64,000 bases of DNA from Acidobacteriota bacterium (GTDB lineage Bacteria; Acidobacteriota; Terriglobia; Acidiferrales; UBA7541), in NCBI GenBank assembly GCA_003224055.1, contig QHYE01000077.1, forward strand, positions 1 to 64,000, written 5' to 3'. The translations under genes were made by a program, and so were the position numbers. Shown here one piece after another: positions 1 through 8,906 of the stretch; position 1 is the stretch's first letter, and every line of letters begins with the position of its first letter. Under the pieces are notes generated by a model. The model saw only the letters and a program-made list of their open reading frames with translations, was not told where the DNA came from and made no database searches.

Positions 1-1
1 G

Positions 2-295
2 AATGGCGCCATTCGCAATCAGATGTTCCGAGCCTTTCCGAAAAAACCGTACCGCCAACGCGCCAAGATCGAAAGCATCTGCTCGGCCGTCAAACGCAAG
101 CTCTCTTCGCGCGCGCCCGGACGTAGTCTAGCCACCCAGATTCGCCAAGCCTTGCTGCTCGGCCTTGCCTACAATCTCTACCGTTTGAGGCATCGCTTCC
201 CTCAGAGAGGATGTCAACAGAGCCCAAGTGTTGTTTCTAAACGGGGTTACGTTGCGACAATATTGTGCAGCTCGCCCGGGCTCGAGCGGGGTTGA
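2..295 (+). CDS. IS4/IS5-superfamily transposase, C-terminal fragment
   Basis: The reading frame is open from the window edge and ends at a TGA at 293-295, so only the C-terminal part of the protein is visible. It contains the Y-x2-R-x3-E-x6-K signature (YRQRAKIESICSAVKRK), which holds the last acidic residue of the DDE catalytic triad of IS4/IS5-type transposases, followed by the usual hydrophobic helix (ALLLGLAYNLYRLRHRF). The tail after that helix is longer and less ordered than usual, so the end of the gene may be degenerate. I could not see a clear terminal inverted repeat downstream. Whether the element is intact depends on sequence left of the window. Confidence 0.75.
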   Translation, partial: NGAIRNQMFRAFPKKPYRQRAKIESICSAVKRKLSSRAPGRSLATQIRQALLLGLAYNLYRLRHRFPQRGCQQSPSVVSKRGYVATILCSSPGLERG

Positions 296-610
296 TTCAG
301 TGTGCTTTGGAACGGTGCGGGTTCAGGCGGTAAAAAGAAAAGCGGGAGCCGGGCCCCCGCGCTCCAGGTAGAGTGTTCTCTAAGCTGAATTGTACCAAAG
401 GGATAACAAAAGTCAAGTGAAAGTTTCGAAGCGGGCCAGTTTCCGGTGAGCGCGTCAACCAGGCACCAGCCAGAAATGCCCCTTTACGAAATGTGCAACC
501 GGCCGGTCACAAGCGATTGACTCCCTCTTGTACCCTTCGCTTATCATTGCGGGCATGAAATCCCAGCCACATTCCTCGTACATCCTTATAGCCGAGAGGA
601 GCATTTCCGG
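296..610. other. Intergenic stretch, no gene recognised
   Basis: No convincing coding region was found between the transposase remnant and the first PilZ gene. A GC-rich hairpin-like sequence (gcggg...cccgc) lies near 341-361 but lacks a T-tract, so I do not call it a terminator. A purine-rich GAGAGGAG ribosome-binding site at the right end belongs to the next gene. Confidence 0.5.
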
Positions 611-937
611 ATGCCAACTGACGGCCAGAGAATCCAGAAGAGGTCCCCTGCTACCGTGGCTCTACAGATCTCAAGTGAGAAACAGCCGTTCATCACGGAA
701 TTGGCATTTACTGAAAACGTTAGCTTACACGGCGTCCGGGTCGTAACGGAGCGCGCGTGGAAATCAGGAGAGCGCGTGATTGTGAGGTCTTATCACGGGA
801 GCATCCAATCGCGGGCAAGGGTGATCTATTGTTATCCTTTGGCGGAAGCACGGTATGCCGTTGGTTTGGAGCTACGCTCGGCGGTGGGGACGTGGATGGA
901 CGTTTCACAACCACAACCACCCAGGGTGGAAGTGTAG
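611..937 (+). CDS. Small single-domain PilZ protein
   Basis: A 108-residue cytoplasmic protein consisting of little more than one PilZ domain, the fold that binds cyclic di-GMP. The N-terminal RxxxR motif (RIQKR, residues 7-11) and the downstream NxSxxG motif (NVSLHG) are both present, so ligand binding is plausible. The hydrophobic beta-strands between them fit the six-stranded barrel. An AGAGGAG ribosome-binding site lies about 9 bases before the ATG. It closely resembles the PilZ protein at 52158-52487 (shared NVSLHGVRV core and similar YC.PL segment), suggesting paralogues. It has no output domain, so it would act by binding a partner. Partner and process are unknown. Confidence 0.85.
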   Translation: MPTDGQRIQKRSPATVALQISSEKQPFITELAFTENVSLHGVRVVTERAWKSGERVIVRSYHGSIQSRARVIYCYPLAEARYAVGLELRSAVGTWMDVSQPQPPRVEV

Positions 938-958
938 CCAGCGATAGCCGGCGGCATT

Positions 959-1408
959 TCAAGCCGCGGGGGCTTCCAAAAGCTCGTCATTATTTCTGCG
1001 CGCCGAATTGCATTTGGAGCATCTCCATAGCCGGAAACTTCTCGGCGTCTGCAGAACCTTAGCAAGATACATGGGCAGCCCATCTTGCGAACACCAGACC
1101 TCAGGCATCATGTCCCGGCCGACCCCATTCCCGTTATGCGCGACGACGAAGTATCCGCGTGAGCAATTGTAGTGGACGAAGCAATCAGGCTCCGGACACG
1201 CATACACAAGAGTCTGCGCCGGCTCGCTCCCGGTTTGTAGAGGAACTTGGGTAAGCCGCATCTCAAGATGATGCTCGTGACAGAGGGGATGAAGCTCCCT
1301 GCTCCTACGCGGAGCCGACATATGGTGTGTTCCGAAACACCTTAGAAGGGGCTTTTCTGAGGAACCCTGCACTACTGAGGGTTGCGCCGCGCCAGTGTTC
1401 TTTCCCAT
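959..1408 (-). CDS. Hypothetical Cys/His-rich protein
   Basis: A 149-residue protein I cannot assign to a named family. Several Cys and His residues are spaced as in small metal-binding proteins: CHEHH near the middle of the N-terminal half, CPEPDCF about 25 residues later, and a C-terminal CSKC pair in a WRCSKC context. This suggests zinc-ribbon-like structure, but no fold is recognised. It is transcribed opposite to the flanking PilZ genes and converges on the first one. Codon use and amino-acid composition look like a real gene, and the alternative frames give poor products. Confidence 0.6.
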   Translation of the reverse strand: MGKNTGAAQPSVVQGSSEKPLLRCFGTHHMSAPRRSRELHPLCHEHHLEMRLTQVPLQTGSEPAQTLVYACPEPDCFVHYNCSRGYFVVAHNGNGVGRDMMPEVWCSQDGLPMYLAKVLQTPRSFRLWRCSKCNSARRNNDELLEAPAA

Positions 1409-1764
1409 GAATCACCTCGGGTATGCATCCGGCTTCGGATTGGGGTCAAGGCATGCGGCGTGCCAGTCCAGATGTCGCCAATCTTCTTGAAAAAATTAGA
1501 GATAAGGAAACTCGCGTAACAAGCCGCCATTACCATTTTCTGCGCGGCATGAAGAAATTACAAGTTGTAGTACGCCCGCTGCCTTGCCCCTGACGGCGTC
1601 GGGACGGTCATCGAAATACCCAGGTAATCACCTGAGTGGCGATTGCGGTCTTCTATCCCTTGACGGCTTCATCGATCCTGTGTAGTTGTTCGTTAGGTAA
1701 GAGATGGGCAAGTGGGGACTGCCGCCTCGGTCACCTGAGTTCCCACATCGGCGGTGATCTTCTT
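1409..1764. other. Intergenic region between divergent genes
   Basis: About 355 bases separate the divergent Cys-rich gene and the double-PilZ gene. Promoters for both should lie here, but I found no clear -35/-10 pair. The frame of the downstream gene is open back to 1636, but that extension reads as low-quality sequence and is not taken as coding. Confidence 0.5.
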
Positions 1765-2655
1765 ATGACGAGCTATTCCGGGAATGCTGCCAAGTCCAGG
1801 CCTGCGCTAACCTCCGCGCAGGGAAAAAACCTTCGTCAGAGCGAGCGTGTTCTTCTAACCTTGCCCATTCGCATCTCGGGTGCCGGGGAATATGGAAAAG
1901 AGTTCGTTGAGGAAGGACACACAGTAGATGTCAGCCGCCAAGGCGCGACAATCATGGTGGACCGCGAGCTGCGCCCCGGCCAAAACATTAAGATTCAGCG
2001 CATCGGGGTATTCAAGGAAGCGATGGCTCAGGTCGTCGGCCAAATAATGAGAGGAACCCAGGGTTTGCTGTATGGGATAGCTTTGGTCGACCCCAACGTC
2101 AATCTTTGGGATATTTCATTCCCTGCTGCTGGCGAGGCGGACAAGGCGGTGCTCCGCGCCCTGCTCAGATGTGTTGCCTGCGGGCAGTTGGAAGTGTCAT
2201 ACCTCAATGAATTTGAAGCCGATCTCTTCCTTTACCATCGTAGCATCGCCCAAATCTGCGAACGATGCGGAGGCTGGACCACTTGGACTCCGCCGTACGG
2301 ACAGATCTCCGCCGGGCCCCGCATCCCGGTGGAGGCGGATAACCAGCGCCAAAGGTCGTTCTACGTGTTAGCGCCTGGGACGCGGAATCAGCGAGCGCAC
2401 GATCGTATTCCGGCAGACACGATTGGAAGCGTTCGGCACCCCACCCTTGGAACCGAGGTTGTCATCGTCGGAAACTTGGCGCGGGGAGGTTTAAGCTTTT
2501 ACAGCACCAGCACGTACGCGGAAGGGTCAAGCGTAGAGATGGCGGTACCCTACACGTCGAAGACACCAAATATTTATGTGCCCGCTCGGATCGTGAGCTC
2601 ACGAAAGGGAACAGATAAGGGCTTCAATGAATACGGAGTCTCTTATATATTTTGA
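1765..2655 (+). CDS. Tandem PilZ-domain protein with zinc-binding insert
   Basis: Starting at the ATG at 1765 gives a 296-residue protein. The N-terminal part has RQSER (RxxxR) and DVSRQG (D/NxSxxG), a canonical PilZ motif pair. The middle contains CVAC and CERCGG pairs that could form a zinc ribbon. The C-terminal part repeats a degenerate pair (RAHDR and NLARGG), consistent with a second PilZ or YcgR-like domain. It is probably cytoplasmic and c-di-GMP responsive. The upstream in-frame GTG at 1636 would add 43 residues of unconvincing sequence, so the ATG is preferred. It runs convergently into the PIG-L gene with a 19-base gap. Confidence 0.8.
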   Translation: MTSYSGNAAKSRPALTSAQGKNLRQSERVLLTLPIRISGAGEYGKEFVEEGHTVDVSRQGATIMVDRELRPGQNIKIQRIGVFKEAMAQVVGQIMRGTQGLLYGIALVDPNVNLWDISFPAAGEADKAVLRALLRCVACGQLEVSYLNEFEADLFLYHRSIAQICERCGGWTTWTPPYGQISAGPRIPVEADNQRQRSFYVLAPGTRNQRAHDRIPADTIGSVRHPTLGTEVVIVGNLARGGLSFYSTSTYAEGSSVEMAVPYTSKTPNIYVPARIVSSRKGTDKGFNEYGVSYIF

Positions 2656-2674
2656 CCGACTTGGCCGCGGCCGC

Positions 2675-3562
2675 CTATTTTGTGGGAAAGAAGGGGAACA
2701 GCTTGCGAATCTCTTCTTCGCTGGGTGTGCGTCCGTATTCGGTGATTTCAAAGGCCTCGGCGTGCTGAATGCGCTGGGCCTCAGGCCCGTAGAGCCTCTC
2801 CAGGGCGTCGCGCCACTCGGGCTTGACGCTGCCGACGGCGATGGGCCGCGTCGCGAGCCAGGTCTTGCGTGCAACGGGATCCTTAGGAACCTCATCAAGC
2901 TCGCCAACGGTCCACGGAAGCCACTCGTAGAATTGCGAGACGTGTGAGTCGAGCATGGCGATCTTTTTCTGGTACACGTCGTCGATGGAAACCACAATGT
3001 CGGCCCGGAATGGCTGCGGCCGCGTGAACCGGTCACTGTAATAGAGGAACACGGGATTCCGACGCAGGGGAGACGTGTCGGTCACGACATTCGGCACTAT
3101 GACCATGTAGGACGCATCCTGCACGAGCACTCCGGTATAGCGATGATCGGGATGATAGTCGTTGGGACGGGGCCCGATCACAATGTCCGCCTTCCATTGG
3201 CGGATCTCGCGGATGACCTGCTCGCGGACGTCTAGAGTTGGCAAGAGACGGCCGTCATGGTTGTCGAGCACCTCGTATTCGATGCCGATTCGCCGTGCGG
3301 CCTCTTGTGCTTCGGCACGGCGGCGCATGGCGAGCGGGCCTCCACCCAGGGATTGATGGCCAGCGTCGCCGTTGGTCAGCGAAACGAATTTCACTTTGTG
3401 GCCGAGCGCGGCGTACTTAGCGGCCAGTCCTCCCGCGCCCAGGTCGCAGTCGTCAGGATGCGCGCCGAAGGCGATGACGCGTACAGGTTCATTCTGGGCC
3501 TGCGCCGGCAATCTCCCTAACATCAGCATTGCCAGTGCGCACAGAAGTCGCTTCCTCGTCAT
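2675..3562 (-). CDS. PIG-L family (LmbE-like) N-deacetylase, exported
   Basis: A 295-residue protein with an N-terminal signal peptide (MTRKRLLCALAMLML..AQAQ) followed by a PIG-L/LmbE fold. The metal-binding HPDD motif is at residues 35-38 and a second His cluster (YHPDHR) lies about 100 residues later. Members hydrolyse N-acetyl groups on sugars or glycoconjugates using zinc. The signal peptide places this one in the periplasm or outside the cell. The substrate cannot be read from sequence. It stands alone on the minus strand between a PilZ gene and an SDR gene. Confidence 0.88.
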   Translation of the reverse strand: MTRKRLLCALAMLMLGRLPAQAQNEPVRVIAFGAHPDDCDLGAGGLAAKYAALGHKVKFVSLTNGDAGHQSLGGGPLAMRRRAEAQEAARRIGIEYEVLDNHDGRLLPTLDVREQVIREIRQWKADIVIGPRPNDYHPDHRYTGVLVQDASYMVIVPNVVTDTSPLRRNPVFLYYSDRFTRPQPFRADIVVSIDDVYQKKIAMLDSHVSQFYEWLPWTVGELDEVPKDPVARKTWLATRPIAVGSVKPEWRDALERLYGPEAQRIQHAEAFEITEYGRTPSEEEIRKLFPFFPTK

Positions 3563-3702
3563 TCCTCACCCCCCACAAAGCCCGGTAAGCTTGCCCCACT
3601 CCCGTAGCCCTTTGCAAGACATGGCCGGCGATTTGACGACAGCTTCGCGCTAGGCCTACACTCTGCCTCTCCATTTCGAAGCTTGAGTTGAGGGAAGAAA
3701 TC

Positions 3703-4479
3703 ATGACGGCGGAATTGCAAGGCAAAGTGGGGATTGTGACCGGCGGGACGTCCGGTATTGGCCGTGACACCGCCGTGCTTTTTGCGAAGGCCGGGGCCAA
3801 AGTGGTGGTCGCCGGCCGCCGCGAATCCGAAGGAAAGGAAACGATTGATCTGGTCCGCGCCGCGGGCGGCGATGGCCTGTTCGTCAAGACCGACGTATCG
3901 CGAGGCGCCGAAGTCCAGGAGCTCGTCCGGAAAACGGTCGAGAAGTTTGGCCGCTTGGACGTCGCGTTCAACAATGCCGGGATCGAAGGTGTCTGGAGCC
4001 CCATCGCCGAACAGTCCGAAGAAGACTGGGATCGTACCATCGACATCAATCTCAAAGGCGTCTGGCTTTGCCTGAAGTACGAAATTCAGCAGATGCTCAA
4101 GCAGGGTGGTGGCGGGGCTATCGTCAACATGGCCTCCGTCGCAGGTTGGATTGGCTCCGCTGGGGCAGCCACGTATTGCGCTAGCAAGCATGGCGTGATG
4201 GGGCTGACGAAGTCCGCCGCGCTCGAAAACGCGCGAAGCGGCATTCGGGTAAACGTCGTGTGTCCTGCGGTGATCGAAACGCCCATGGGCGAACGTCTTT
4301 GGGGCGCGCCGGAGGCGAAAAAGTTCGCGCTCGGCCTCCATCCCATCGGCCGCTTTGGAACGTCAAGAGAAGTCGCCGAAGCCGTTGTGTGGATGTGTTC
4401 GGACCATGCATCCTTCATGACAGGCCAATCCTTAGTTCTCGATGGAGGACTCTTGGCAGGGCCCAATCCTCCCAACTAA
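3703..4479 (+). CDS. SDR family oxidoreductase
   Basis: A 258-residue classical short-chain dehydrogenase. The cofactor motif TGGTSGIG lies near residue 13, the NNAG motif follows, and the catalytic Ser and YxxxK (YCASK) are present. The sequence after the active site (PIGRFGTSREVAEAV.W..SD...FMTGQ.L.LDGG) is the typical glucose-1-dehydrogenase/3-oxoacyl-reductase-like tail. I chose the ATG at 3703 because a GAGGGAAGAA ribosome-binding site lies just before it. The in-frame TTG at 3688 would place that site inside the gene. The substrate is not predictable. No operon partner is visible. Confidence 0.88.
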   Translation: MTAELQGKVGIVTGGTSGIGRDTAVLFAKAGAKVVVAGRRESEGKETIDLVRAAGGDGLFVKTDVSRGAEVQELVRKTVEKFGRLDVAFNNAGIEGVWSPIAEQSEEDWDRTIDINLKGVWLCLKYEIQQMLKQGGGGAIVNMASVAGWIGSAGAATYCASKHGVMGLTKSAALENARSGIRVNVVCPAVIETPMGERLWGAPEAKKFALGLHPIGRFGTSREVAEAVVWMCSDHASFMTGQSLVLDGGLLAGPNPPN

Positions 4480-4625
4480 CTGCGCGCTGTCGATGTAACT
4501 GGCCGATAATTCGCATAATCGCAGACTAACCCACAACCAAGACCTGGAGTATGTTGGTGCCGCGTGATTTATTTCCCTCAATATGATGAGATGAGGCCTG
4601 TGAATTCGCAGGAGACTCCCGGTTT

Positions 4626-5510
4626 ATGACGTGGAAGCGAGTTGTGACGGCCGCGGTGCTGATTCCATTTGTTGTTGGCCTCGTGTTGTGGGGTTCGACC
4701 GCCATTCTCGCGCTGGGAGTGGCGCTGGTGGTGATGCTGGCGATGTTCGAGTATTTCGCGCTAGGCGAAGCCATCGGGCATCGGGCATATCGCTTTTGGA
4801 CGGCGACTTGCGCACTTTTGATTATTTACCTTCAGTGGCTGACCACTGTCATTAACTGGACCAAGATGGGCGGATTCGCTTACGCGCAGTGGGAGTTGCG
4901 TTTGGGAGTGTATCTGACGCGGCTGTTTCCACGAGCGGAAGACGGAATCTTTCTCTTTGTGCTTGGAATTGCCGTCATCACGTTATTCACAAGACGGACG
5001 TTAGTTGAGGCCTTGCCGTCTGCCGGGATCAGTTCCAGTGGCCTGATTTTGGTCGCGTTTCCGTTGTCGTATGCAGTTCGGCTTCACGGTGCTGGCACGC
5101 AAGGGCCATCAATGCTTCTCTTTGCGATGGTTATTATCTGGGTGGGGGATACGGCGGCGTATTTCGTGGGGCGATCCTTCGGCAAGTACAAACTGGCGCC
5201 ACAATTGAGTCCTAAGAAGACTTGGGAGGGAACAGTGGCGAGTTTTCTTGGGTCGCTTATTGTGGCTGTCGTTTTTGCGAGGTTTGTCACGGTGCCGTTG
5301 AAGCACTTGCTAGCAATGGCGGCGGTAGGGAATGTGGCTGGGCAGTTGGGGGATCTGCTGGAGTCGGCATACAAGCGCAGCGCGGGGATTAAGGATTCCG
5401 GGAGTCTCCTACCCGGTCATGGCGGAGTCCTTGACCGAATCGACGCGCTCATCCTTGCGATTCCGGTTGTCTGGTATTATTGGATAGTGATCTACGCTCC
5501 CACGTCGTAG
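4626..5510 (+). CDS. cdsA: Phosphatidate cytidylyltransferase
   Basis: This membrane enzyme makes CDP-diacylglycerol from phosphatidic acid and CTP, the branch point for bacterial phospholipids. The 294-residue product has multiple hydrophobic segments from the N-terminus on, a SPKKTWEG motif and the diagnostic C-terminal signature GDLLESAYKRSAGIKDSG...GHGGVLDRIDAL. An AGGAGA ribosome-binding site precedes the ATG. It is the first gene of a cdsA-dxr-rseP run, an order seen in many Gram-negative bacteria, although uppS, often found just upstream, is absent here. Confidence 0.96.
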   Translation: MTWKRVVTAAVLIPFVVGLVLWGSTAILALGVALVVMLAMFEYFALGEAIGHRAYRFWTATCALLIIYLQWLTTVINWTKMGGFAYAQWELRLGVYLTRLFPRAEDGIFLFVLGIAVITLFTRRTLVEALPSAGISSSGLILVAFPLSYAVRLHGAGTQGPSMLLFAMVIIWVGDTAAYFVGRSFGKYKLAPQLSPKKTWEGTVASFLGSLIVAVVFARFVTVPLKHLLAMAAVGNVAGQLGDLLESAYKRSAGIKDSGSLLPGHGGVLDRIDALILAIPVVWYYWIVIYAPTS

Positions 5511-5585
5511 GTCGGCGGGCCTCCTCGCGGCGGGCGGAGAGGACGGAAACGGGGCGGCTAACCGCCGCACTTCACTAAGGACTCC

Positions 5586-6779
5586 TTGAAACAGGTAGCC
5601 ATTTTGGGATCCACCGGTTCGATTGGAAAGCAATGCCTGTCGGTGGTGGAGTCTCTGCCGGGGAGGTTCGGCGTCGTTGCGCTGGCTGCCGGTGGAAACC
5701 TGGAAGAGTTGGCCGGACAAATCGACCGGCACAAGCCTGAATTGGTGTCCGTAGGAGACGCCAAGAAGGCGGATGAACTTGCGGTGCTCCTGCGAGAGAA
5801 GGGCATCTCGCCGCTGCCGGCAATTCATCACGGCCGGGAAGGGATGCTGGCGGTTGGAACGCACTCGAAAGCCGACATTGTCGTTTCGGCGGCGGTGGGG
5901 GTGGTTGGACTGGAAGCAACGTATGAAGCCGTGAAGCTGGGAAGGACGGTCGCGCTCTCGAATAAAGAAGTGCTCGTCGCGGCAGGTGAGTTGGTGATGG
6001 CCGCGGCGAACAAAGCCGGGCGGGAGCTGTTGCCGGTAGATAGCGAACACAACGCCGTTCACCAATGTTTGCGCGGCGGAACGCATGGTGAAGTGCGGCG
6101 GCTGGTGCTGACGGCTTCGGGTGGACCATTCCGGAAGACTCCGCTGGCGGCGCTGGCGAGCGTTACTCCCGAGCAGGCGCTGGCACATCCGAACTGGCGC
6201 ATGGGCAACCGCATCACCATTGATTCGGCAACGATGATGAACAAGGGGTTCGAAGTGATTGAGGCGCGCTGGCTTTTCGGAATGCGCCCCGAGCAGATCG
6301 AGGTGGTCATTCACCCGCAATCCACGATTCACTCCATGGTGGAGTACGTGGACGGTTCTGTTTTAGCGCAACTCGGCCCCACGGACATGCGCATGCCCAT
6401 CCAATATGCGTTAACCTATCCAGAGCGGGTGGCATCTAATGACGTAGCCCTCGACTGGAGCAAACTAAAGCGGCTGGATTTCGGAAAAGTTTCGACGCGG
6501 CGTTTTCCGTGCGTGCGACTCGCGCGGGAGGCGATGAAAAAGGGCGGCGCGTTTCCCTGCGCGTTGAATGCGGCGGACGAAATTGCAGTGGCGGCGTTTC
6601 TGGAACGGCGCCTCCCGTTCCTGGGAATTCCTGAAGTCATCGAGCGCGTGCTGGGCCGCACACCGCGGGTTCGATTTGAGAAGATGGACGATGTGCTGAC
6701 GGCCGATGCTGAAGCTCGTCGAATGGCAAGGGAAGAGGTAGAACGGCTGGCGGTCAGCGCGGCGGCAGCGACCACGTAA
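5586..6779 (+). CDS. dxr: 1-deoxy-D-xylulose-5-phosphate reductoisomerase
   Basis: This cytoplasmic NADPH- and divalent-metal-dependent enzyme makes MEP in the non-mevalonate isoprenoid pathway. The 397-residue protein starts at a TTG (MKQVAILGSTGSIGKQ), which brings the Rossmann GSTGSIG motif to its usual place at the N-terminus. The metal/substrate region PVDSEHNAVHQCL and the MNKGFEVIEARWLFG segment are conserved, as is HPQSTIHSMVEY..GS. Length matches the family. It lies 75 bases after cdsA and 27 bases before rseP, so co-transcription is likely. Confidence 0.97.
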   Translation: MKQVAILGSTGSIGKQCLSVVESLPGRFGVVALAAGGNLEELAGQIDRHKPELVSVGDAKKADELAVLLREKGISPLPAIHHGREGMLAVGTHSKADIVVSAAVGVVGLEATYEAVKLGRTVALSNKEVLVAAGELVMAAANKAGRELLPVDSEHNAVHQCLRGGTHGEVRRLVLTASGGPFRKTPLAALASVTPEQALAHPNWRMGNRITIDSATMMNKGFEVIEARWLFGMRPEQIEVVIHPQSTIHSMVEYVDGSVLAQLGPTDMRMPIQYALTYPERVASNDVALDWSKLKRLDFGKVSTRRFPCVRLAREAMKKGGAFPCALNAADEIAVAAFLERRLPFLGIPEVIERVLGRTPRVRFEKMDDVLTADAEARRMAREEVERLAVSAAAATT

Positions 6780-6806
6780 ATGCCGGAGAAAAGGTAAGAA
6801 GGATTT

Positions 6807-8141
6807 ATGAACACATTGATTGGCATATTCCTGGTGCTCGGGCTGATGATTTTGGTGCACGAGTGGGGACACTTCATCGTCGCGCGGCTGTTCGGTGTGC
6901 GCGTCGATGTGTTTTCGATCGGGTTTGGTCCGCGTCTGTTTGGCTGGAAGAGAGGGGCGACGGACTATCGCATCAGCGCACTGCCGCTCGGCGGGTACGT
7001 ACGAATGGCCGGGCAGGACCTCTCCGAAGTCGATTCAAGCGATGTGGCTCCGACGGGCGCCCCTGATGAGCTGATGAGCAAGCCGCGTTGGCAAAGAGCG
7101 CTGATCTCATTTGCCGGTCCAGCTGTTAATTTGATTTTGCCGGTGGTCTTGCTCGCGGGCTTCTTCGTCATCAAAGGTTTTCCGTATCCCGCTTACCTGG
7201 ACAAACGGATCGTGATAGCCGGGCTTCCTGGCGCCAGCCCTCTTGCAAAAGCGGGCGTGCACGATGGCGACCGGATCATCGCAATTAACGATATCGAAAC
7301 TTCGACATGGTCAAAGGTGAACAGTGTTCTCCTGCAAACTCCCGCTACGGGAACTTTGCGTTTCACCGTCGAACATCAGGGTGCAAAGCAAACGATTGAA
7401 GTGAGCGCCGCGGACATACGCAACACGGACCGTGTTTTGGGTAACTTGCCGGCGCCAGCGCTGGTTGGCCGCGTAGAACGCGGGAAGCCTGCCAGCCATG
7501 CAGGCCTCCAGCGCGGAGACCTTATCGTCTCTGTCAATGGAACGCCCGTGCGGAACTGGTTCGAGTTCTTCGATGCCATCCGGCAGTCCAATGGGCAAAC
7601 GTTGAACGCAGTCGTGAGGCGCAATGGCAATGAACTGGCCGTTGCAATTCATCCGATGCAGGACAAGGATGAAGACGGGCAAACGGTTTGGCGGATTGGA
7701 ATGGCGGCTGGAACCGAGTGGGCCTTCAAAGAAATGAGTCTTGCCGCCTCTGTGAAGGAAGCCACGGATGAAACGATCGGTGCCACAGGCAAGCTTATGA
7801 GCGTGATTGGCAGGCTCTTCACCGGCAAACTGTCCGTCAGGCAGTTGCAGAGCTTCGTAGGGATTGCGGTACAGGCCGGCCAGGCGGTGCAGGATGGCCC
7901 TGTGGACACCATCAATCTGATGGCCATGATCAGCCTGAACCTCGGCATCCTGAACTTGCTGCCGATCCCCATCCTCGATGGAGGCAACATTCTTCTGCTG
8001 GCAATGGAAGCCATTCGCCGCCGCGATTTCAGCCTGGCATTCAAAGAGCGCTTCGTGCAGGTTGGATTTGTCTTCCTCTTGGTGCTGTTCGCCTACGTTA
8101 TGTACAATGACGTTGTGCGGCTGCTGCCGAGCCACTCCTAG
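6807..8141 (+). CDS. rseP: RIP metalloprotease RseP (site-2 protease)
   Basis: An inner-membrane zinc protease that cuts anti-sigma factors within the membrane during envelope stress. The 444-residue protein has HEWGHF (H18-E-x-x-H22) in the first membrane helix and the second metal site LDGG near residue 390 in the C-terminal helices. Two PDZ-like domains occupy the periplasmic middle (around residues 130-210 and 215-295), as in Gram-negative RseP. An AAGGAT ribosome-binding site precedes the ATG. The ECF sigma/anti-sigma pair at 60.5-61.7 kb is one conceivable client, but nothing in the sequence links them. Confidence 0.95.
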   Translation: MNTLIGIFLVLGLMILVHEWGHFIVARLFGVRVDVFSIGFGPRLFGWKRGATDYRISALPLGGYVRMAGQDLSEVDSSDVAPTGAPDELMSKPRWQRALISFAGPAVNLILPVVLLAGFFVIKGFPYPAYLDKRIVIAGLPGASPLAKAGVHDGDRIIAINDIETSTWSKVNSVLLQTPATGTLRFTVEHQGAKQTIEVSAADIRNTDRVLGNLPAPALVGRVERGKPASHAGLQRGDLIVSVNGTPVRNWFEFFDAIRQSNGQTLNAVVRRNGNELAVAIHPMQDKDEDGQTVWRIGMAAGTEWAFKEMSLAASVKEATDETIGATGKLMSVIGRLFTGKLSVRQLQSFVGIAVQAGQAVQDGPVDTINLMAMISLNLGILNLLPIPILDGGNILLLAMEAIRRRDFSLAFKERFVQVGFVFLLVLFAYVMYNDVVRLLPSHS

Positions 8142-8172
8142 GACGCAATCGCGCACGAGTGGGGAATTAGAA

Positions 8173-8667
8173 ATGGCGACATCACCGGCGCACCGGGTTT
8201 CCACCGGAGAGCGCCTCAATACCGCAGAGACAACGGGGAAGCTTCAGCAGGCGGTAGCCGCGCGGGGAATCCGCATGACCCGCCAGCGCCGCGTCATTCT
8301 TCAGGTGATGGATGATGCCGAGCAGCACCTGGACGTGGATCAAATTCTTGCCAGGGCGCAGAAGATTGATTCGGACATTCACCTCGTTACGGTGTACCGT
8401 ACGATTGACCTGCTGAAGAAGCAGGGACTCATTGACGAATTGGATCTGCTACATCTTCGCGGGGATCGCCACTATTACGAGACGCACGGTCCGCGCGATC
8501 ACATTCATGTGGCGTGCTTGCGCTGCGGCAAGGTTCGGGAATTCGAAAGCCGCTTGTACGAGCAATTGAAGGAGCAGATCGCGCGCGATTTTCACATGAA
8601 GGTCACCGTGTCGCGCACGGAAGTCGGCGGTTATTGCGCCGACTGCCTCCAGAAAACAAAAGAATAG
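8173..8667 (+). CDS. Fur-family transcriptional regulator
   Basis: A 164-residue metal-dependent repressor. The N-terminal winged helix includes TRQRRVILQVM, a DVDQI segment and LVTVYRTIDLLKKQGL, characteristic of the family. The dimerisation half has the HIHVACLRCGKV metal site with a CxxC and a second CADC pair at the C-terminus, forming the structural zinc site. I placed the start at 8173, with GGGGAATTAG just upstream. The frame is open much further upstream inside rseP, but that part is a shadow. Fur, PerR and Zur cannot be separated safely; it carries both CxxC pairs and a His-rich sensory region. Confidence 0.92.
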   Translation: MATSPAHRVSTGERLNTAETTGKLQQAVAARGIRMTRQRRVILQVMDDAEQHLDVDQILARAQKIDSDIHLVTVYRTIDLLKKQGLIDELDLLHLRGDRHYYETHGPRDHIHVACLRCGKVREFESRLYEQLKEQIARDFHMKVTVSRTEVGGYCADCLQKTKE

Positions 8668-8723
8668 GCTCGCTTCGTCTTTTCGATTGGGAACTCCCGG
8701 CCGGCGCCGGTGTCTAAGCCGTT

Positions 8724-8906
8724 ATGGAACTCCAATTTGAACTCCCACGATCCCGACGGCACATCCTTCTTTTTCTTTGGTCAGTGGTTCTGGCGGTTGC
8801 TCTATGGCCGCTGCTAGAACGTGCCCTCGAAAGATTTTCGCCGCAATTTGGTGCAGCGACGACCTCGGCAGAAAGCAGTTGGGATTTGCGCTCGATGTGG
8901 CGCTAA
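8724..8906 (+). CDS. Small single-pass membrane protein, unknown
   Basis: A 60-residue product with one clear hydrophobic segment (HILLFLWSVVLAVALWPLL) and a charged N-terminus, so probably a small inner-membrane protein. It follows the Fur gene by 56 bases on the same strand and its stop overlaps by four bases the stop of the convergent MBL-RibF gene. No family is recognised, and a real gene is likely but not certain. Confidence 0.5.
   Translation: MELQFELPRSRRHILLFLWSVVLAVALWPLLERALERFSPQFGAATTSAESSWDLRSMWR

Noticed and set aside
341-361. GC-rich hairpin as a terminator
   Set aside because: No T-tract follows on either strand.
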